64,000 nt of DNA from Microcebus murinus (Eukaryota; Chordata; Mammalia; Primates; Cheirogaleidae): positions 14,909,001 to 14,973,000 of the forward strand of contig NC_134120.1 in the NCBI RefSeq assembly GCF_040939455.1, read 5' to 3'. Below the pieces are notes generated by a model. It was given only the letters and a program-made list of their open reading frames with translations, did not search any database and was not told the DNA's origin. Both the position numbers and the translations under genes were made by a program. How positions within the stretch are numbered: position 1 is the stretch's first letter; every line of letters begins with the position of its first letter. Shown piece by piece: positions 11,480-22,295 of the stretch.

Positions 11480-13505
11480 GTTTATCCCCATTTCTCTAAA
11501 TAGTATCCTGAAGTTGTCTCTTCTATCCTTTCTGCAGACATTCTGTAGCTGTGTTTGCAGCCAATGCTCATTCCATAATTTATCACTGACTCAGGGTGAG
11601 TTTGGTTGTGTGAGCAATAAATTTAAGAATCAAGGATGCTACAAGCAGTGCCACACTGGATCAGAATAATCCATCCCTGTCATTGCCTTTGTTACAGATT
11701 GCTCGTGATGTCACTGCTGGAGGTCAGGTGAGGGCTGAAGGGGTTGGCAGCTCCGGAGCACGGGCTCAGGCAAGTCTGTGTGATGGGGCTGTTGTTTCTG
11801 AGCCCATCCTCGGAAGGCCAAGACTCTCCTAAATTGGATGCAGGTTGGAGGTGTCGGGGTGCCAAGTACCTCCCTGCATTCCTCCCAGCTCACACGAGCC
11901 GTTCTTCTTCCTGTGGAAAGCAGCCGCTGCATGCGTTTGGTTTGAGAATGAGGATTATGTGAGATTATAAATAACATCCCCCCCACCGCCACCCCCATGA
12001 GCATATTCCAGGAAAACATTTTGGGAGCCTAGAGGAAGATGAGTAAGTAGAAGCAAGCTTGGCCAGCTGCGACTACGGCCAAGACACGCATTGCAAAGTC
12101 ACAGCCTGCAATTTAGCTCTGCAACCGTGAGCTGCCGTGAGGACCACCGCTTCCCTGTGATTTGTTTCTAAAATGTATCATTTGGGCACAGAAACACTCT
12201 CCGCAGAAGCAATGCAAAACAAATAACCAAATAGCTGAGTCTCATGATTTAATTACGAGGTGCTAGAAAACTGTTTGGATGCATTCCTTGATGGGGAATG
12301 AGAGAGATGGGGAGGAATCGCTCACTGATACCAGCACCACTACATGGTTTTCAGGGCTTTCTCTTGACGTTTCATGGGGCGCAGGGATAACATTCAGCCT
12401 CCATGACCCACTGACCATGGAGAACTAGGGAAGGTGCTGTTCATTTCTGCTGCTCATAAAAGGCTTATGGTACTCTGATCCTTAAAAGTGAGGCCACAGC
12501 CCTCCGACAAAGCGGTACTCCTGCAAACGGGCGTACTCGGTGCCGAGCACACAGACGCCTCCTTTTCCCAGCCAGTCCTCCGTCCTTGGGGTCAGCTCTG
12601 GTGCTCACCATCGCCTCTGGCAGACCTCACCCTGATTACAGTAACTTCCCAGCAGGGACCAGGCCACCTCCAACAATCACAACACCTCATTAAACCATCG
12701 TGCCGAGCCTCCTCTCCCACTTAGCCTTCTGGCAGGACTGTGCCAATAGGGAAAGCCTCTGATGGATTTTTAATTCTATTTCTTTTCCCTCCCCCAGACT
12801 GGGAAGATCTGGTGAGAGCTGGAATCTAGAGGGTCTAGAAACCCACAAGCTGTTAATGACATGAATGATCAATTATTGACTGAGCCGTGAGTGCTGACCC
12901 AGATTCACGGAGAGGGGCTGGAATCCCAAACCCTGTCTTGTCCTTAGCGCTGGCTGCAGTCTGAGCCGGGGTCCCTCATCTCCAGATGTCTCTGCTCTGC
13001 CCCCTGCACCCCCGAGTGAAACGCTCTCGAAGCCCCTGCCAGGCAGGGTCCAGTTTCTGCCTAGCTCTCCACCTATTTCCATCTCTGCTGTTCTGCTAAG
13101 TCCTTTGTCTTAGGGCATTTACCCACCTTTTCAAGCTCCTGCTACCTGTGTTTTTCTTAGGGAAGCCAGCGACAGCTTCTGAGGATTTCAGAAGCCAGGT
13201 CGATAGAAAAGAACCAGAGAGTCAAAGCCAGAAGGCTGGGCAAGGAGCTGACCTGTGCCACGGCTTCTAACACAGCAGGAAGGGCAGGTAGCAGAGGTGA
13301 GACTCGCTGATCTCATACGCTGGACACCAGCCCGCAGTTTCCATACCCAGAGTAGCTGGTCTTCCTGCCGCAACGGGGATGCTGGGGATGGTGATGACAA
13401 TGATGAATATGCTGATGAGACTTTGCAAATAGCACCATAACTGACATGGGAAATGAATAGAATCTGATCCTTTCCTTCAACCATGGAGAGATCATTCAGC
13501 AAGTA
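11480..13505. other. Unique intergenic sequence, possible regulatory DNA
   Basis: No repeat or gene is recognised. The segment at about 12040-12300 is non-repetitive, moderately GC-rich and dense in homeobox-like cores such as 'gatttaattacg'. The open frames at 11711-12019 and 13188-13517 (minus) and 12488-12724 (plus) have no family resemblance and overlap frames on the other strand. Confidence 0.35.
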
Positions 13506-13509
13506 GGAG

Positions 13510-14075
13510 ATGCACATCTGTGACGGTTAACTGTAGGTGTCAACCTGATTTGGTTAAGGAATAAAGCAGGAACCTGTCTGTGAGGGTGTTTCCTGAAGAG
13601 AATAGTGCATGAGCCTGAGTGGGCTTGGTGGGGAAGACCCGCCCTCTATGTGGACGGTGCCCTTCCAGTCTGCCAGGGCTTGGAAAGAACAAAAACAGAG
13701 AGGAAGGGTCACGGTGTGTCTCTCTCTCCTGGAGCTGGGGTACACTCTTCCTCCCCTATCTTTGGACATGAAAACTCCAGGCTCCCCAACCTTTGGATTT
13801 CAGGACTTATACCAGTGGCCCTGGGTTCTCAGGCCTTTGGCCTTGGGCTGAGAGCTGCACCATGGGCTTCCCTGGTTCTGAGGCCTTAGGATGTGGACTG
13901 AGCCACGCTACCCGCATCCCAGAGCCTCCAGCTTGCAGACTTGTGGGATTTCTTGTGGGATTTCTCAGCCTCCTTAATCACATGAGCCAACTCCCCTAAT
14001 AAATCCCCTCTCATCTGTCCACACACTGTGTATATCCTATTGGTTCTGTCAACCTGGAGAACCCTACTACAACAT
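13510..14075 (+). repeat. Probable LTR-type old repeat
   Basis: It opens 'gtgacggttaactgtaggtgtcaacctgattt', carries 'gtctgtgagggtgtttcc', and closes 'atatcctattggttctgtcaacctggagaaccctact'. These start and end blocks belong to a common ancient mammalian LTR-like repeat, but I am not certain of the family. Several overlapping frames inside (13554-13999) are not genes. 'gtgggatttctt' is duplicated in tandem at about 13943-13968. Confidence 0.55.
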
Positions 14076-14079
14076 CCTG

Positions 14080-14820
14080 CATGAAGAATGCCATGGTAAA
14101 CTAAATCAATCTCTTTTCTTCTTTATTCAACAGTCATTTGTTGGGAACGTATTATACACAAGGCCTAAATGACACATTCAAAGACCTAGGTTCATTGCTC
14201 TTAAATCTTGAACTTGAGCTTCAATCTCTGGACAGATCCTAAGCGGTCCTGAATTTTTTCTTGTAAATAATGTAGCAACATGTTCTCCTTTTGTTTGTAT
14301 GCACACCCCTCACCCCACATATGCCTGAAGTTGTTTTTCTTGTTGTGGTAATGTCACGGTCTTTCATTTCCATTTACTCACCAAGATCCCTCTTGGCTCT
14401 AAGAATGTGCAAGACGGCAGCCCGGCCCAGGAGGTCAGCAGAGCTTGGGGCCCATACAGGGAATGCTCTAGAACCTCTGTGCTGTGAATCACCTAACTTG
14501 GCCAACTCATCGTGAATGGTCAGAAATCACTGCAGGACCATTTTGCGGAATGAATTCTGATTCATTACCTCTTTCCTTACGGGAACTCGACAACTTGGTT
14601 GCAGGCAAAGCATAGGCTGCCCAGCTGGGTGATTGAGGCCACAAAGGATCTCTAAAGGTTTGATGGGGAACAGGACCTGTTAGTGGAACAATGGTGGGAG
14701 AACCAAAAATGTTTTCTGCAGGGAGAGTGGTCAGTGACTCTCTGTGCTTAGCATTTGTAGCTAAGTAGAGAGACAGAGCCGGCCAGCAAAGGGAGTGGCT
14801 AAGCACGGGCTCTCCCTGGC
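14080..14820. other. Intergenic sequence, nothing certain
   Basis: 'caacagtcatttgttgggaacgtattat' near 14130 resembles an antisense L2 3' end. Otherwise nothing is recognised. The 128-residue minus frame at 14507-14893 runs into the MIR that follows and has no domain. Confidence 0.35.
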
Positions 14821-14829
14821 CAGGCGGTC

Positions 14830-15025
14830 TGCTCAGATTCCAGCCTCTCCACGTCCTGGCCATGCAGCTCTGGACAAGTGGCTGCCTTTCCACAGCCCAG
14901 CTTCCTCACCCATATAATGGGGACAATAATGCTTACCTCAAAGGCTTACTGTGAGGACTGGGTGACACGACATTGGTAAATCACTTAGAATGGTGCTTGG
15001 GATGCAGTGAACAGTCAACGAAGAA
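14830..15025 (+). repeat. MIR SINE, sense
   Basis: The blocks 'ctcagattccagcct', 'gctctggacaagtggctgcc', 'cttcctcacccatataatggggacaataatg', 'gtgaggactgggtga' and 'agaatggtgcttggg' follow sense MIR. Confidence 0.7.
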
Positions 15026-15029
15026 TTGC

Positions 15030-16760
15030 CAGAATTGTTGCTGAGGCACATGGGTACAGATGTGACCATCACAGCAGCGCCGGGACTGTGTTCTCACCAG
15101 GAGCACAGGAACTTCACAGAGCAGCGAAGAATGTGCGTATAATCCTCAGTCTGGCAATAGATAGTGGTATCACAAACAGGATAATGGCCCTTGTGGTGAC
15201 ATCTGCACAGCCATAGGGAAGAGACCCTGCTCATGGGAACATAGAAGGTGATAAATACTCGGGGAAAAGGGTTTCCAATGTGTTTGAGTCTCAATCTGAT
15301 CTCAGAGGGAAAAAAATCTCTTTCTTTACACTGAGTTTTTTATATCAAAGGTCCCCTTACAGGAATGACAGCATTTTGAAAGCTTATGCTAAATCTTGCT
15401 GTTTTCCTTAAATCCCCTAAACTGCTACTCTAAGCTTTCTTAACCTTGACCTTATGTTTCAGGGAATTCAAGCCAGGAGAAAAAAAAAAGCCAACCTCAA
15501 AATAGTTACTGAAGGCTGCACCTTTCATAATGCTGCGATGGCATCCCATTAACAAGCTACGGCCGGCAACTTTCACACTTTTCACAAATGTCTCAGTTTC
15601 CAGAGGGCTGGTCTAATGCCACCCGATGGGTGGGGTTTCCTAAAGCAACGACACAGCTTGGCCCAGTCTGGCTTATTAATTGCTCACAGCATTGAGAGCA
15701 ACAGTTTGACCTTAAGAGAGAGAAAATAGTTTTCAAAGGGACTGCTTAGTTTAGGTAGTTTAAACCACTTGCCTTCTGACCTTTGTCTTTGAGACTTGAT
15801 TGAATGTTGATAGTGTTTTTGCAAGAAGCGAGAAATAAATAAATACGGAGCTGTGGAGCTGTCACAAGTGGTACAGCAGCTCCTCAGAGTCACGGGGATT
15901 TTGTGCTTTGGGGTCAGATGCAGGCATCTCCAATTACAGTGGTCTTTTTCAGAATGCTGGTCTTTAGTGCTGGCATTGGGGGGTGGGAAGTAACATGCTA
16001 CGCCTGAATTCTGGTGGTGATTCCACTAAGCCACATTTGTGTCCAACAGGATCGCTTCACTTCTCAGTTCATTCATCTGTAAAAGCGGGATCTTAGATTC
16101 AGGGACCAGCTGCAATGAGACTGATGAGTGGTAATCTCAGACTCCTTGGTCCTTGCTGTGCTGTGCTGTCCCTGGAAGGGCAGCTCACCATTCATTTGTT
16201 CATTCATTCATTCATTTAACAGAGATTGCCTGCAATTATTAATCAACAAGATCTACCCTAAAGGATTTAAGGGAAATGAATAAGCTTCCTGGTTCATTCT
16301 TTTCTTCACCTTCCCCAAACCTGCTCCCAGATCCTTGTGCCTTACTAAGCTGACAATGACAGATAATGGCTTAAAAAGAAACTCCTCACAGGACCATTTG
16401 CTTTGATTGGAAATGACACCTTACAGTGGATTTCCAGAAAAAAAAAAAAAAAATCACACCAAGTAGGAGGCATCCTGAAGGCCGTCTGGCCTGTCTATAG
16501 ATTTTCTTCACCACTGAAGAAGTTCTTCCCATCAAGTGTTCTCCCTGATGCCATCTGCAGTCAGTGACAGCTGCTCACCCCACCATCACCTTTGTTGAGG
16601 AAATAACAAACTGGAAAAACCTTTTACAAATTTGAATCACTGTATGCCCACCCATTCACTCTTTCCCCATGTAATATGGAAAATAACTCTTTTCATATCT
16701 CTTAAAAACACCTAGAAATATTGGAAGCTTAATAAGGCAAAGTTGCTCCCCTGCTTAAGC
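15030..16760. other. Unique intergenic sequence with simple repeats
   Basis: No gene is seen. An A-tract lies at about 16439-16453 and a (TTCA)n tetranucleotide at about 16192-16220. The 15540-15860 stretch is non-repetitive and contains the small palindrome ccacccgatgggtgg near 15620. Confidence 0.4.
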
Positions 16761-16764
16761 ACCT

Positions 16765-17180
16765 GCTGTGGTTTGGATACTTGTCCTCTCCAAACCTCAT
16801 GTTGAAATCTGATCCCCAATGTTATACGTGGGGCCTGATGAGAAGTGTTTGGGTCATGGGGGTGGATTCCTCATAAATAAATTGATGCCTTCCCTTGGGG
16901 GTGAGCAAACTCTCACTCTATTGGTAACCGAGAGAGCTGCTTGTTAAAAAGAGTCCAGCACCTTCCTTCTCTCTCCATTGCTTCCTTCCTTACCATCTGA
17001 TCTGCACATGCTGGCTTCCCCTTCACCTTCCGCCATGAGTGGAAGCAGCATGAGGCCGCCCCAGGTGCAGATGCCCAATCTTGAACTTTCCAGCCACCAG
17101 AATCGTGAGCCAAATAAACCTCTTTTCTTTTATAAATTAACTGGCCTCAGATAGTCCTTTGTGGCATCACAGTCCTAATA
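16765..17180 (+). repeat. MST/THE1-type MaLR LTR
   Basis: The sequence follows an ERVL-MaLR LTR of the MST/THE1 branch: 'gctgtggtttggatacttgtcc', 'gttgaaatctgatccccaatgtt', 'gggcctgatgagaagtgtttgggtcatgggggtgg', 'ccttccgccatgagtgg' and 'gagccaaataaacctcttttctttataaatta'. The last block carries the LTR polyadenylation signal aataaa. The minus frame at 16913-17113 is inside this repeat. Confidence 0.8.
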
Positions 17181-17189
17181 ATAAGAATA

Positions 17190-17290
17190 ATAAACACAAT
17201 TGAGTATTTATATGCCAGGTAGTGTGCTAAGTGTTTTAAATGCAGTGAGTCATTTAATTCTCACACAAGCATTGAAGGTAGATATGGTTA
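17190..17290 (-). repeat. MIR fragment, antisense
   Basis: 'tgagtatttatatgccaggtagtgtgctaagtg' followed by 'catttaattctcacacaagc' and 'aggtagatatggttattatta' is a reverse-complement MIR core. Confidence 0.65.
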
Positions 17291-17389
17291 TTATTAATTT
17301 TAATAAACTTTATTTAACCCAATATATCCAAATTATCAATGTAAAAGTTATCAACACAAAATTTTAATGACATATATATTTTCTTTTAT

Positions 17390-17923
17390 TTGAAAGAATT
17401 TAGAGGGTGCAAGTGTTTTTTGTTATATGGATGAATTGTATCATGCTGAAGTTAGGGCTTTCAGTGTAACTGATAGGTATTAATAGATTTTTATCCCTCA
17501 CTTTCTTCACACCCTCTCCCCCTTCTTTTCAAATGTCCATATTTACACCTCTTTATGACCCATATATCCTTTTTGCTCCCCCTTATAAGTGATAATATGT
17601 GGTATTTGTTTTTCCATTCCTGAGATACTTCACTTAGGATAATGGTCTTCAGTTCCATCCAAGTTGCTGAAAAAGATGTTATTTCATTCCTTTTTATGGC
17701 TGAATAGTACTCCATTTGTGTGTGTATGTATGTGTGTATATCTGTATCTGTCTATATCTTTATATAGATATATGCACATATATACACTACATTTTCTTTA
17801 CCTACTCATAAGTTGATGGGCATTTAGGTTGGTTCCATATCTTTACAGTTGTGAATTATGCTGCAAAAAACATTTGGGAGCATATATCTTTTTGATATAA
17901 TGACTGCTTTTCCTTTGGGTAGA
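17390..17923 (-). mobile_element. L1 LINE, 3' part (left of the provirus)
   Basis: This is the ORF2 end and 3' UTR of an L1 in antisense orientation. The minus-strand frame from 17715 to 17491 starts with MEYYSAIKR, the conserved end region of L1 ORF2 protein. 'tgctgcaaaaaacatttgggagcatata' and 'ccttttgggtaga'-type text are also L1 ORF2 sequence. The element continues at 23795 after the provirus, with the 6-bp ggtaga duplicated at the two joins. It is 5'-truncated and not active. Confidence 0.9.
17918..17923. repeat. 6-bp target-site duplication, left copy
   Basis: ggtaga directly precedes the TG of the left LTR. The same ggtaga follows the CA end of the right LTR at 23795-23800. Removing the provirus and one copy restores the expected continuous L1 text. 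A 6-bp duplication fits betaretroviral integration. Confidence 0.9.
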
Positions 17924-18369
17924 TGTTCCGGCCCGCGGGACCTTCTGTTACTCTCGGGGGCGAGGGGGACCGTGCCTGAAAGAGATGGGCAAGAGAAAGA
18001 AACGAGACCAAGCAAAGGGTTGTCAAGGTCTACTTTACTTGGATTTTTAGTAGGTTTTATATACAGAAACAAGGAAGTAGAAACAGAAAAATAGAGTGGG
18101 GGGATGATGAGGCTTGGGTGTGGGCTAATTAGCCCCAATTAGCATCCCAATGGCACCGAAAGCTGTTTGTGATGGATCACTCAACCCCAACCTGGCAGGG
18201 GGTCGGGAACAATTGCAGGTAGCATGCCCTGGAGCAAGCATGGCATGGAATGCATTCTTCTCAGAACTATAGCTGGGGGGCTGGGTGCTATTTTAGTCTT
18301 AGGCTATTTTCCATGCGTAGGACAAGTCAGGACAAGTCGTTGGAATGTGGAGGGTCTTAGTCTCCAACA
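17924..18369 (-). repeat. 3' LTR of the provirus
   Basis: The LTR is 446 bp, running on the minus strand from TGTTGGAGACTAAG (18369) to GGCCGGAACA (17924), with the usual TG...CA ends. A TATATAAAA box lies at 18056-18064. No AATAAA is visible downstream. AGTAAA near 18035 is a possible variant polyadenylation signal. Its partner is at 23295-23794. About nine substitutions and a few single-base gaps separate them outside the extra duplication in the 5' copy. Confidence 0.95.
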
Positions 18370-18388
18370 TCTCCCCCTATCTTTATTA
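18370..18388 (-). promoter_or_regulatory. Polypurine tract
   Basis: On the minus strand the sequence immediately before the 3' LTR reads AATAAAGATAGGGGGAGA and runs straight into TGTTGGAG. This purine-rich run is in the right place to prime plus-strand DNA synthesis. Confidence 0.85.
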
Positions 18389-18419
18389 ATATGAGGGAGA
18401 TTTACACAGGTTGGTGGAG

Positions 18420-18600
18420 AGCCTGTCTTAGGCTACGCGATGGGCTTCCGCAACCAGCACCCCAAATATAAGATTGGGCGATCGAAATGACGGTGAGGCC
18501 TCTGTCTTAGGCTATGTAGGTGGCATCCAGCTCTGGCACTTCTGATTATGAAGTGTGCCCCTGGGCATGGACCTACAATATTCCCGTCATGGAGTTACCT
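18420..18600 (-). promoter_or_regulatory. Candidate CTE-like RNA export element
   Basis: Between the env stop and the polypurine tract, the 13-mer TAGCCTAAGACAG occurs twice in the sense strand, at 18514-18502 and 18435-18423. A CATGACGGGAA segment lies upstream near 18590. In the CTE of Mason-Pfizer monkey virus and related type D viruses, two copies of a CCTAAGACAGG-containing loop and a GACGGG-containing strand bind the cellular export factor NXF1/TAP. Position, doubling and core sequence agree here. I have not folded the RNA, and a shorter TAGCCTAAGAC also occurs in U3 of both LTRs (18306-18296 and 23732-23722). Confidence 0.65.
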
Positions 18601-18648
18601 CACTGCTGGTGGGGTGTGCACCTGGTACACGGCATCGCGATAATCCCA

Positions 18649-20697
18649 TCATGGGCGTCTCCACAGCTTTTGGAACCAACTGTGTTCCATGTCTGCGGGA
18701 AGGTCTGAGAAATTTAGACCTTCAGTGGGTGTGTTGGGAGACTCTTCATGGAGGTCTTCTCTGGAGCCTCTTAGTTCTAGCCGTTGGTAAAACACGGAGA
18801 CCGATTTTTGTGTGGCTGCGTCTACCTGCGACTTGACAAAGTTGGTTAGTTTTTTGAATGCCCAAGGCCCAAAAGTGAGAAGCAACAAGAAACCTACAAA
18901 CAGCCCCAAGACACTGGGAAGCAATGTGGGTAGCCAGGGGGATGTGGAAAACCAATTTTGATACCATGCCTCACTTTGTTCCCTCTGTTTCTTTCTATTT
19001 TCAAGGCTTTGTCTAACTTTTTCAATGCTATCTTCTACCAGGCCTGTTTTGTCTGTGTAAAAGCAACATTCTTCTTTGAGTATTGTGCACAAGCCTCCCT
19101 CTTGGAGGAACACTAAGTCTAGGCCTCTTCTATTTTGCAACACTATCTCAGAAAGTGAAGTGAGTGATTCTTTGAGATATTTTAGGCCCTGCTGTAGCTC
19201 TCGGAGATTATTATCGATGGCAGCAGAGAGCTGCAGGTACTGCTGGTTGGAGGTGACTAGAGAGGCTATGCCTGTCCCAGCCCCTGTGGCACCAAGGCCT
19301 AGAACAACTGCGAGTGTTATGGCCATGATGGGCTCTCTCTTTTCTCGGGGCATTGTGATGCCACGCTCCCAAAATTTAAGCAATTCGTCAGCAGGATGTA
19401 CAGTGAGTCTGGGGAAAAGCATGACTAACACACAATATTCTCTATGCTCAAGAAACGTTGCAGTGACTACATACGGGGTAAGGCCAGAAGAACAAGCAAA
19501 ATAGGAGGTGTTAGATGCCTGAATATACTGAAAAGTGGAGTTGACAGTAATTGACTGATTGCATATTTTCTGTAAGGGTGCGGGAGGGAGCATTCTTGGG
19601 CTAAGAAGGCAAAGACCTAGGGCTGTGACTTGGCTGAGCGTCAGGCCATCATGGGTCTCTAGACCCCATCTGAGTCTGCTGGTGTCATTAGTAAATAATG
19701 GCTCACCAAAAGTAGCGACGCCTTCATAGAAGGGAGGCCGGGGGAGTAGCATACCCAACACTCCTGATATTCTGAATTGTTGGCCTCTCGGATGGTCCTG
19801 ATAGAGGCGTTGACTAAGGAGAGAATTAGTTCTGCCGAGGAAGGGGGCCCCTCGGGCAGGGTAGGTTGGTATAGGGAGGTGCTGAGCAGAGGAGGGGACA
19901 CAGTTGGGGAGGAGGGTAGGCCCCTGGAGGGACCGTGAGGCCGTGGTGGGTGTAGGTTGTTATTAGGGCCTAATGCGACCGTAGGACCTCTGGGGAGGCT
20001 TTTAATTAACTTGATTTTAAATGTGAGACCAATATCTATCCCAGATATGTAAAGTCTGAGCCCCCATTCAAATCCCCTGGACTGGTCCCAAGAAGCCTTT
20101 TTTCCAGCTTCGGTGAATGAAATTAACAGGGGATTGCACCATTGGTTGCTACACTCTTTCTCAAAGGGGACCGGACCGCTGTTGAGGTGGTATGGGGAAG
20201 GGGATTTTCTTTTGACTGTTATATAGTCCCAGGAGGAGGAGGGGCTCCAGTAGGTATCGCCCGTAGTCTCACAGCCCCAGGAGGCACAAAAGAAGTCAGG
20301 GGCATAGCCACATGCTTCAGCAAGAGAACGGTCTTGATGAGCCCCAGGGCAAACATATAGGGGCCATGGTTAGATAGGTTCTTCGAACCCCAGAGCTACA
20401 GCCTGGCCAAGAACTGGTGTCTCGTTCTCCTGTGTTAATGGGTTTTACCTGTGGTGCAAAATGTGAGGGCGTGCCCCAATAGTCATGGGCTCCAAGGGCC
20501 AACACGCATAGGTCGACTTCTAGTGGATCCCATGGTGTAGTGGCGGAGAGGTGCGAGGAGGAATTGGCAACGTCTCCTGCCTCATTAATTATTTGCCATG
20601 TATAGTTGTAGACCTGGTGGATGTTGGCTGCGGCGGTGCTCTTGACCGTGGCCAGAACTAGGCACAGGAGGGTCAGCGTCTTCTCTCGGGGAGTCAT
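18649..20697 (-). pseudogene. env: env pseudogene, gammaretrovirus-type envelope
   Basis: The sense start is at 20697, 23 bases after the pol stop, with a 24-residue signal peptide rich in L and V. The reading runs in three frames. Frame 1 (20697-20317) holds the signal and the SU N-terminal part. Frame 2 (about 20330-19659) carries the CETTG and CWVC motifs of gammaretroviral SU. Frame 3 (19761-18649) holds the SU end, the RXKR cleavage site (residues 139-142), a hydrophobic A/G-rich fusion peptide, a heptad region, LQNRRGLD, a CX6CC pair (C225, C232, C233), a membrane span (about 278-298) and a tail. The breaks lie near 20320-20345 and 19735-19755, so no complete Env is encoded, although the TM part is open throughout. 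Confidence 0.9.
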
Positions 20698-20720
20698 TGT
20701 ATTTCTGGAAGAGAACAGAA

Positions 20721-21740
20721 TTAAGAATTCTTCTCAGGGGATTCCCTGGGTGGGTTATATAACTTAATCGCTCTCTCTGGTAGCCATCTGGCATTTCCTG
20801 CCTGGGTATCGTAGATGCAGGCATGTCCTTTTCCCCATATGAGGACAGGGTCAGGCCCCAGCCATTTGCCTGTAAGAGGCTCCTTCCATAAGGCCTGTGC
20901 ATAAGTATCTGTGGTGGATGGGTGCCAAAGGCGGTCGGCGGCCGTTTTACCGGCGGTGTCAAAGGTGAGAAAGTTTAAAATGAACAGGGCATGATTAAGC
21001 AGGGTTTTGGAATTACCTGTCAAAGGGTACAAAATTCCTCCTCCTGATTGTAGTTTGGAGAGCGTATTTTTTAACGTCTGATGAGCTCTCTCTACAATAC
21101 TTTGGCCCTGAGGGTTGTATGGGATGCCTGTAACATGCTTAATGCCTAACTGAGCACAAAAACTTTTGAAATTGGAGCTGACATATCCTAGGCCATTATC
21201 AGTCTTAATAACTTTAGGCTGAGGGAGGGAGGTGAGACAGCCTATAACATGGCTGATAACGTGGCTGGTGGCCTCGCCTGTTTGTAGGGAAGCAAAGATA
21301 AATCCACTGCAAGTATCTATAGAGACATGTACATATTTAAGCTTTCCGAAAGGGGGGTAATGAGTGACATCCATCTGCCAGAGCTCCCCAGGGATCAGGC
21401 CGAGAGGGTTGACTCCTAGGTGTGGCTCAGGGAGAAGGGTAAAACAAGCCCTGCATTGGCGGACGATTTCTCTGGCCTGTTCTCTAGTAATGGAGAATTT
21501 AAGCCTGAGGGTATGGGCGTTGAGATGGTGTAAATCATGAGCCTGGCGTGCAGCGCAGACAGGATCAACAGTGATATTGTGAACAGTGCCTGCAACGCGA
21601 GTCGCCTGATCAACAAGATTATTTCCAGCTACTAGAGGCCCAGGAAGGCCAGTGTGGGCGCGAATATGGCCTATAAAAAAGGGCGCAGAACGGGAGTGAA
21701 TGAGTCCTTGTAGTTGCTGGAACATTTGAGTGGTATTGTT
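20721..21740 (-). pseudogene. pol: pol: RNase H end and integrase
   Basis: The minus frame from 21725 to 20721 (334 codons) starts in the RNase H tail (FFIGHIRAH, then NNLVDQATR with the last acidic residue). It continues through integrase: an H67-x3-H71 / C91-x2-C94 zinc site, then catalytic D119, D176 and E212 with the exact 35-residue D-to-E spacing, then a C-terminal SH3-like region (GPDPVLIWGKGH). All catalytic residues are present. The style (LHHLNAH, WQMDVTH, TGIPYNPQGQ) is that of betaretroviral integrase. A one-base frame change near 21725-21740 cuts it off from the upstream RNase H. Confidence 0.92.
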
Positions 21741-22295
21741 GGAGGCACAGTTTCCAAAGTGGCGACAGCACGAGCAACATAAGAACTATCAGTATACAAG
21801 TTACATGGTGACTGATCTACGTATTTGAAGACTGCGACTAAGGCTGCTAACTCAACGAGTTGAGCAGAGGAGAATCTGGTGGGAAAACTGCGGACCTGGC
21901 CATTAATGCTATAGGCCGCGGTGCCTGAGGAGGAGCCGTCAGTAAAGACTAAGACGGCTCCTGGAATGGGGGAGACTCTTGTTTTTTTGGGAAATATTAC
22001 AGGTGTCTGATAGAGGACCTGAATTAGTTTATCAGGGGGGTAATGATTATTTAGTTTGCCCTGGAAAGACGTACAGTTAACCGCCCAATCATCATCATTT
22101 TGTATTAGCCACCGAATTTGAGAAGCATTATAAGGGAGTATTATGATATCTGGATCCTTTCCAAAGAGCTTAAGGGAGTTTTCTCGCCCCAAGCGAATAA
22201 TCTTAGCTACTAAGTAAGGGTAGGTGGGAAGGACTTTAGGGGAGGAAGCCGATAGGTGAACCCAAAAAAGAGGCTTGCCTTGCCAAAAGAGTCCC
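21671..22295 (-). pseudogene. pol: pol: RT C-terminal part and RNase H start
   Basis: Recognisable Pol begins near 22291, at GLFWQGKPLFWVH, with the RT connection region (YLVAKIIRLGRENSLKLFGKDP). RNase H follows, with D182 in FTDGSSS, E211 in AQLVELAAL and D232 in LYTDSS (numbered from the frame start at 22483). The frame ends at 21671 after a frame change. The catalytic half of RT, including the YxDD motif, is absent because the sequence upstream of about 22291 is Gag in another frame. Confidence 0.9.

Noticed and set aside
19076..19504. 142-codon plus-strand frame inside the provirus
   Set aside because: It is the antisense shadow of the env TM frame.
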